Translations under genes and position numbers: made by a program
NCBI RefSeq assembly: GCF_003060885.1
Contig: NZ_QAIG01000005.1
Location: 368,054-432,053 of the forward strand
Direction of reading: 5' to 3'
Length of the DNA: 64,000 nt
Source of the DNA: Pseudomonas sp. HMWF032
GTDB taxonomy: Bacteria; Pseudomonadota; Gammaproteobacteria; Pseudomonadales; Pseudomonadaceae
In this document: positions 60,420 through 64,000 of the stretch, one piece after another
Layout of the letters: the number at the start of each line of letters is the position of its first letter
Numbering within the stretch: the first letter of the stretch is position 1
The notes under the pieces: model-generated
Told to the model about the DNA's origin: nothing
The model's database searches: none
Seen by the model: the letters and a program-made list of their open reading frames with translations, nothing else

Positions 60420-60898
60420 CCGACCCGCACAATTTCCAGTAGCTGCACGCCACTGGCCAGACGCAGGGTCACTTCGTCGCCAACCTGTTTGCCGAGCAGG
60501 CTGTGCCCCAGCGGTGACTGGGGACCGATGACCTGCACCGTGCGGCCGTCCTGCTGCAGTTTCATCGACGCGCCGTCCGGACCGAGGAGCAGGCATTGGC
60601 GTCGGTCTTCGTCGTCACTCAGTTCAATCAGCGCGCCGAGCTGGATGCCCAGTTGCGGGTCAAAGGCGCGCACGACCAACTGTTTCCAGTTGGCCAGCGT
60701 CTGACGGATGGCGGCTGCACGGCGTGCCTGCCCGGTAGCGAGATAGGAGGCTTCCAGACCCAGGGTGTCGTATTTGTTTTCCGCGATATTTTCTTCATGG
60801 GTCGCCGTTTCGTAGGCGGTCATCGCGGCGTGTTCGGCGTGTTGCATGTCCTGTTCAAGGCGGGCGATGACTTGTTGCTGCAATAGCTGTTTGTGCAT
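60416..60898 (-). CDS. GreA/GreB family transcription elongation factor-like protein
   Basis: A 160-residue protein with an N-terminal helical hairpin (about 1-75) and a C-terminal Gre-type domain with I-G-P-Q-S-P-L-G-x-x-L-L-G-K. The hairpin carries E-E-N-I-A-E-N-K-Y-D, resembling the acidic tip segment of GreA. It may bind the RNA polymerase secondary channel, but is distinct from canonical GreA and GreB. It lies 5 bases downstream of the FUSC gene on the same strand. Confidence 0.82.
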   Translation of the reverse strand: MHKQLLQQQVIARLEQDMQHAEHAAMTAYETATHEENIAENKYDTLGLEASYLATGQARRAAAIRQTLANWKQLVVRAFDPQLGIQLGALIELSDDEDRRQCLLLGPDGASMKLQQDGRTVQVIGPQSPLGHSLLGKQVGDEVTLRLASGVQLLEIVRVG

Positions 60899-60903
60899 GA
60901 GCG

Positions 60904-63075
60904 TTACCGGCGAGGTTTGAGCAGGTGAGCGGCGAGGGTGCGCAGCGGCCCAAGTTGGCGGCAGATCAGCGCCAGTTGGGTTTGCACCAGACGTTGTGGA
61001 TCATCCAGGTCGTCGCTGAGTCGTTCAAGCGCGGCCGCCAATTGCTCTTCGGCGTCACTGTGGATGGCCACCGGGCGCTCTTCGTTGAGGCAGCTGGCAA
61101 TTTCTTCCAGGCTGGTGGCCAACTGGCTGGCGCTGGCCAGCAGCGGGTTGTCGCTGCCGCTCAGGCTGGTTTCACCACGGTGCGCGCCCAGGCCTGAGAG
61201 GTAGCTCAGGAGGGTGTGCGAGAGCACCAGAAAGCGGAAGCCGATATCGGCCTCCTTACGAAAGTGCCCCGGCTCCATCAGCATATTGCCCAGGGTGGTC
61301 GAGAGTGTGGCGTCGGCGTTGTGCGCATTGCGTCGGGCCAGCCGGTAGGCCAGGTCGTCACGCTTGCCGCTGGCATATTGGGCGATGATCTGCTGCAGGT
61401 AACGGCTGTTGCAGCTCAGGGTGCTGGCCAGTAGATGATTCAGGCGACGACCCTGCCAGTCCGGCAGAATCAGCAGCACCGCCAGGCCGGCGATCAGGCT
61501 ACCGAGCAGGGTGTCGACCAACCTTGGAATAAACAGCCCATAGCCATCGCCGACCTGATTGAAGCAGAACAGCACCAGCAGGGTGATGGCCGCCGTGGCC
61601 AGGGTGTAGCGGCTGCTGCGCAGGGCAAAGAACACCACCCCGGCGACTACCGCAAACAGCGCCTGCACCAGCGGATTGGGGAACAGGTCAAACAGCGCCC
61701 AGCCGAGTAGCAGGCCGAGCACGGTGCCGCTGATGCGCTGCACCAGCTTGAGCCGGGTCGCGCCGTAGTTCGGTTGGCAGACAAACAGCGTGGTTAGGAG
61801 TATCCAGTAGCCCTGGGTCGGGTGAATCCAGTGCAGCATGCCGTAACCGGCCGCCAGTGCCAGTGACAGGCGCAGGGCGTGGCGGAACAGCAGCGAGGTT
61901 GGCGTCAGTTGCAGGCGCAGGCGTTCCCAGACATCCCTGAGCGACTGCGGCTCACGGTCGAGCAGGCTGCTGTCCTGTTCTTCGGCCAGGGCATCGGGGT
62001 TGCTGGCGTTGCCCAGCAGGGCATCCAGGCTGCGCAGGTTGCCGGCCAGGGCGCCGAGCGAGCGCAGCAGGTGACGCCAGGCCGGGTTGCTCTGCACGCG
62101 CAGGTGTTCGAGGGAGTCGTGCAAATCGTCGAGCGCCTGGCGGCAGAGCTCTCGGTATTCAAATGGCTGGCGCAGCTCGATGGCCTGGGCCAGGCGCTGA
62201 CAGGCTTCGCCATGCAGGCACAGCAGGCGTTGGCAGCGGAACAGCACGTCGCTGTGAAAGAAGGCTTCGGCCAGCTCGTTATAGGGGTAGTGCGAGGAGC
62301 TGGCGCGTTCGTGAATGTCCTGGGCGAGAAAGTACAGTTTCAGGTAGCGGCTGACTTTCGGCCCCGGCCGGCCATTGCCGACCCGGTGCAGGATGATTTC
62401 CTTGGTCGCATTGAGCGCCGCCACCACCCGACCATTCTGCTTGGCCAGGGCCAGGCGGCGCTCTTCCACATCCAGTTGACGCAGCGGTTCGAACAGCGCG
62501 GCCTTGAGCTTGAGGTACTGGCCCAGTTCGCGAAACAGCCGTGCCAGGCTGTGCTGCACCGGCTGGTTGGCAAACAGCGCATTCCACAGCACCGACAGCA
62601 GGCCGTACCAGGCTGCGCCGGCTACCAGCAGCAGCGGCTCTTGCCAGAGGCCCGCCGTGCCACCGCGCTGCTCCACGCCGATCATGCTGTACACCGCGAG
62701 AATCAGCGTGGCCGCGCCGAGGGTGGCATAGCGTTCGCCGAGTGCGCCGAGCATGGTCAGGGCAAAGCTCGATAGCGCCAGAGCGCAGACGAATAGCCAG
62801 GGGTAGGGGAACAGAAACTCCACCGCATAGGCCGCTACGCTGAAGCAGCCGAGGGTGACCAGCAGCGCGATCACGCGGCCTTGCCAGCTGTCATCGGTTT
62901 CCGCCAGGGCGCTGGCGATCACCCCGAGAAACAGCGGGATCAGCGCATGCATCCAGCCCAGCGACCAGCACAGCAGCAACGCCCCGCTGAGGGCGATAAA
63001 CACCCGCAGGCTGTAGCTGAATTTATCCTGGGCCCAGAGGCGGCGCAGCGTATGAGGCAGGCGGGGGGAAGGCAT
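60904..63075 (-). CDS. yccS: YccS/FUSC family inner-membrane protein
   Basis: A 723-residue protein with two clusters of membrane helices (about 20-180 and 390-540) around cytoplasmic helical regions, the two-half plan of YccS/YhfK and FUSC/aromatic-acid exporter proteins. P-T-Q-G-Y-W-I-L-L-T appears at the start of the second membrane half. Substrate unknown. It is divergent from a solute-binding protein gene and is followed closely by the Gre-like gene. Confidence 0.88.
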   Translation of the reverse strand: MPSPRLPHTLRRLWAQDKFSYSLRVFIALSGALLLCWSLGWMHALIPLFLGVIASALAETDDSWQGRVIALLVTLGCFSVAAYAVEFLFPYPWLFVCALALSSFALTMLGALGERYATLGAATLILAVYSMIGVEQRGGTAGLWQEPLLLVAGAAWYGLLSVLWNALFANQPVQHSLARLFRELGQYLKLKAALFEPLRQLDVEERRLALAKQNGRVVAALNATKEIILHRVGNGRPGPKVSRYLKLYFLAQDIHERASSSHYPYNELAEAFFHSDVLFRCQRLLCLHGEACQRLAQAIELRQPFEYRELCRQALDDLHDSLEHLRVQSNPAWRHLLRSLGALAGNLRSLDALLGNASNPDALAEEQDSSLLDREPQSLRDVWERLRLQLTPTSLLFRHALRLSLALAAGYGMLHWIHPTQGYWILLTTLFVCQPNYGATRLKLVQRISGTVLGLLLGWALFDLFPNPLVQALFAVVAGVVFFALRSSRYTLATAAITLLVLFCFNQVGDGYGLFIPRLVDTLLGSLIAGLAVLLILPDWQGRRLNHLLASTLSCNSRYLQQIIAQYASGKRDDLAYRLARRNAHNADATLSTTLGNMLMEPGHFRKEADIGFRFLVLSHTLLSYLSGLGAHRGETSLSGSDNPLLASASQLATSLEEIASCLNEERPVAIHSDAEEQLAAALERLSDDLDDPQRLVQTQLALICRQLGPLRTLAAHLLKPRR

Positions 63076-63183
63076 GGACTGGCCTTAAATGACGGTAACG
63101 GGCAGCAGCCTAACGGAGTCGGAGTGAGCTGTGCAGCCTGAACCGCCTGTTCAACCTGATTTAGCTACAGCTTGGTCGTTTGT

Positions 63184-63213
63184 TTGGTGTGAAGTGGCGC
63201 AGCCGACTAAGCT
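63184..63213 (+). promoter_or_regulatory. Candidate promoter of the last solute-binding protein gene
   Basis: TTGGTG (63184-63189) and TAAGCT (63208-63213) with 18-base spacing, 47 bases upstream of the ATG at 63261. It is a partial match to sigma-70 boxes only. Confidence 0.3.
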
Positions 63214-63260
63214 GAAAAAATCCACCAACCCGCGAGGCAGCTGCAGTGTTGTACACCCGT

Positions 63261-64000
63261 ATGCGTGGATTGTTCTCACTGCTTTTTGCCAGTCTCATGT
63301 CTGCACAGGTACTGGCTGAGCCGCTGCGCTTGTTTACCGAAGAATATCCACCAATCAATTTCAGCGAGAACGGCAAGCCAACGGGTCTGGCCACTGAGGT
63401 TGTGGAAGCGATAATGCATCGTTCCGGGCAGAGTGCACCGATCAGCGTGGTGCCCTGGGCGCGTGGGTATCAGGAAGCCCTGCAGCGGCCCAACACCGGG
63501 TTGTTTGTCACCATGCGCACGCGTGAGCGTGAGCAGCTGTTTAAGTGGGTAGGGCCGATTACCCGAAACGTCACCAGCTTTTATGCGTTGCGCCGTTCAT
63601 TTCTCTCGATCAGCCGTATCGAGGAGGCCCGTGAGTACGGCGAAATTGCCGTGCCGCGCGATTGGTACAGTCACCAGCGGCTGCTGGCCGAGGGTTTCAA
63701 CAACCTCACCCCGGTCACCGGACCGGCGCAAGTGGTGAGCATGCTCAAACGTGGGCGGGTCAAGCTGATGGTGCTGGATAACCTGAGTATCAGCGCGCTG
63801 CTGGCTCAGGGTGATATTCAGAGGGACGAGGTGCAGTTGCTCTTCGATTTCATGCACAGCGACAGCTATATCGCCTTTTCCCAGCAAACGGATGATGTGC
63901 TGGTCAGTCGCTGGCAGCAGGAGCTGGAGGCCATGAAGAACGATGGCAGCTTTGCCGCAATTCACCAAAAGTGGCTACCAGGTGAGCCGTTACCGCCGCT
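63261..64000 (+). CDS. Solute-binding protein (SBP_bac_3 type), 3' end beyond window
   Basis: At least 246 residues, open to the window edge. A signal peptide (about 1-19, ending V-L-A) is followed by E-P-L-R-L-F-T-E-E-Y-P-P-I-N-F, then V-V-P-W-A-R-G-Y and L-F-V-T-M-R-T-R-E-R, typical of solitary amino-acid-type binding proteins in Pseudomonas. GTG and TTG codons upstream (63246, 63249) are alternative starts. It is divergent from yccS, and its true length is not visible. Confidence 0.82.
   Translation, partial: MRGLFSLLFASLMSAQVLAEPLRLFTEEYPPINFSENGKPTGLATEVVEAIMHRSGQSAPISVVPWARGYQEALQRPNTGLFVTMRTREREQLFKWVGPITRNVTSFYALRRSFLSISRIEEAREYGEIAVPRDWYSHQRLLAEGFNNLTPVTGPAQVVSMLKRGRVKLMVLDNLSISALLAQGDIQRDEVQLLFDFMHSDSYIAFSQQTDDVLVSRWQQELEAMKNDGSFAAIHQKWLPGEPLPP

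Overview
The window reads as ordinary chromosome of a Pseudomonas species (sensu lato). Coding density is high and codon use is GC-rich. From memory, the gene order matches two P. aeruginosa PAO1 blocks: pyrC'-pyrB-pyrR-ruvX-algH-tonB3-gshB-pilGHIJK-chpABC-rsmE-bioA-(YceI)-rhlE-metF-ahcY, and metK-(ArsR/methyltransferase)-tktA-epd-pgk-fba. No prophage, insertion sequence, tRNA, rRNA or CRISPR array was seen. The species cannot be fixed from the sequence alone.

Layout. 1-5855 (minus strand): a pyrimidine operon (pyrR, pyrB and a catalytically dead dihydroorotase homologue), then ruvX, algH, a TonB3-type energy transducer and gshB. 6098-19476 (plus): the complete Pil-Chp chemosensory system for type IV pili, with response regulators PilG and PilH, adaptors PilI and ChpC, receptor PilJ, methyltransferase PilK, the 2,462-residue kinase ChpA and methylesterase ChpB. 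It closes at a strong terminator followed by a MITE-like repeat. 19669-30296: housekeeping genes (rsmE, bioA, cytochrome b561 with YceI, an RhlE-type helicase, a solitary solute-binding protein, ppnN, metF, and ahcY under an S-adenosylhomocysteine riboswitch).

30506-41531 (minus): a second, separate chemosensory operon. Its transcription order is short membrane MCP, STAS protein, receiver/PP2C/HATPase protein, CheY, CheA, CheW, large PAS-containing MCP, CheR, CheD, CheB. It joins a chemotaxis pathway to an HsbR/HsbA-like partner-switching module, and its CheA linker carries short repeated aromatic motifs. This is the most interesting system in the window.

41705-64000: a MAPEG protein, a lipoprotein cytochrome c', LigB with a signal peptide, and metK translationally coupled to an ArsR/SAM-methyltransferase fusion. 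Then a LysR/TDT-transporter pair, a central carbon block (tktA, epd, pgk, fba) and assorted envelope, redox and hypothetical genes. Two more solitary solute-binding proteins follow; the last runs off the window end.

Non-coding structure is rich. It includes a 146-bp MITE-like element, several GTAGGGTGGAT-type palindromic repeats, perfect palindromes of 44 bp (less a 2-bp centre) and 34 bp (likewise), and five convincing hairpin terminators or attenuators. Three SAM-cycle genes (metF, ahcY, metK) flank the second chemosensory operon.
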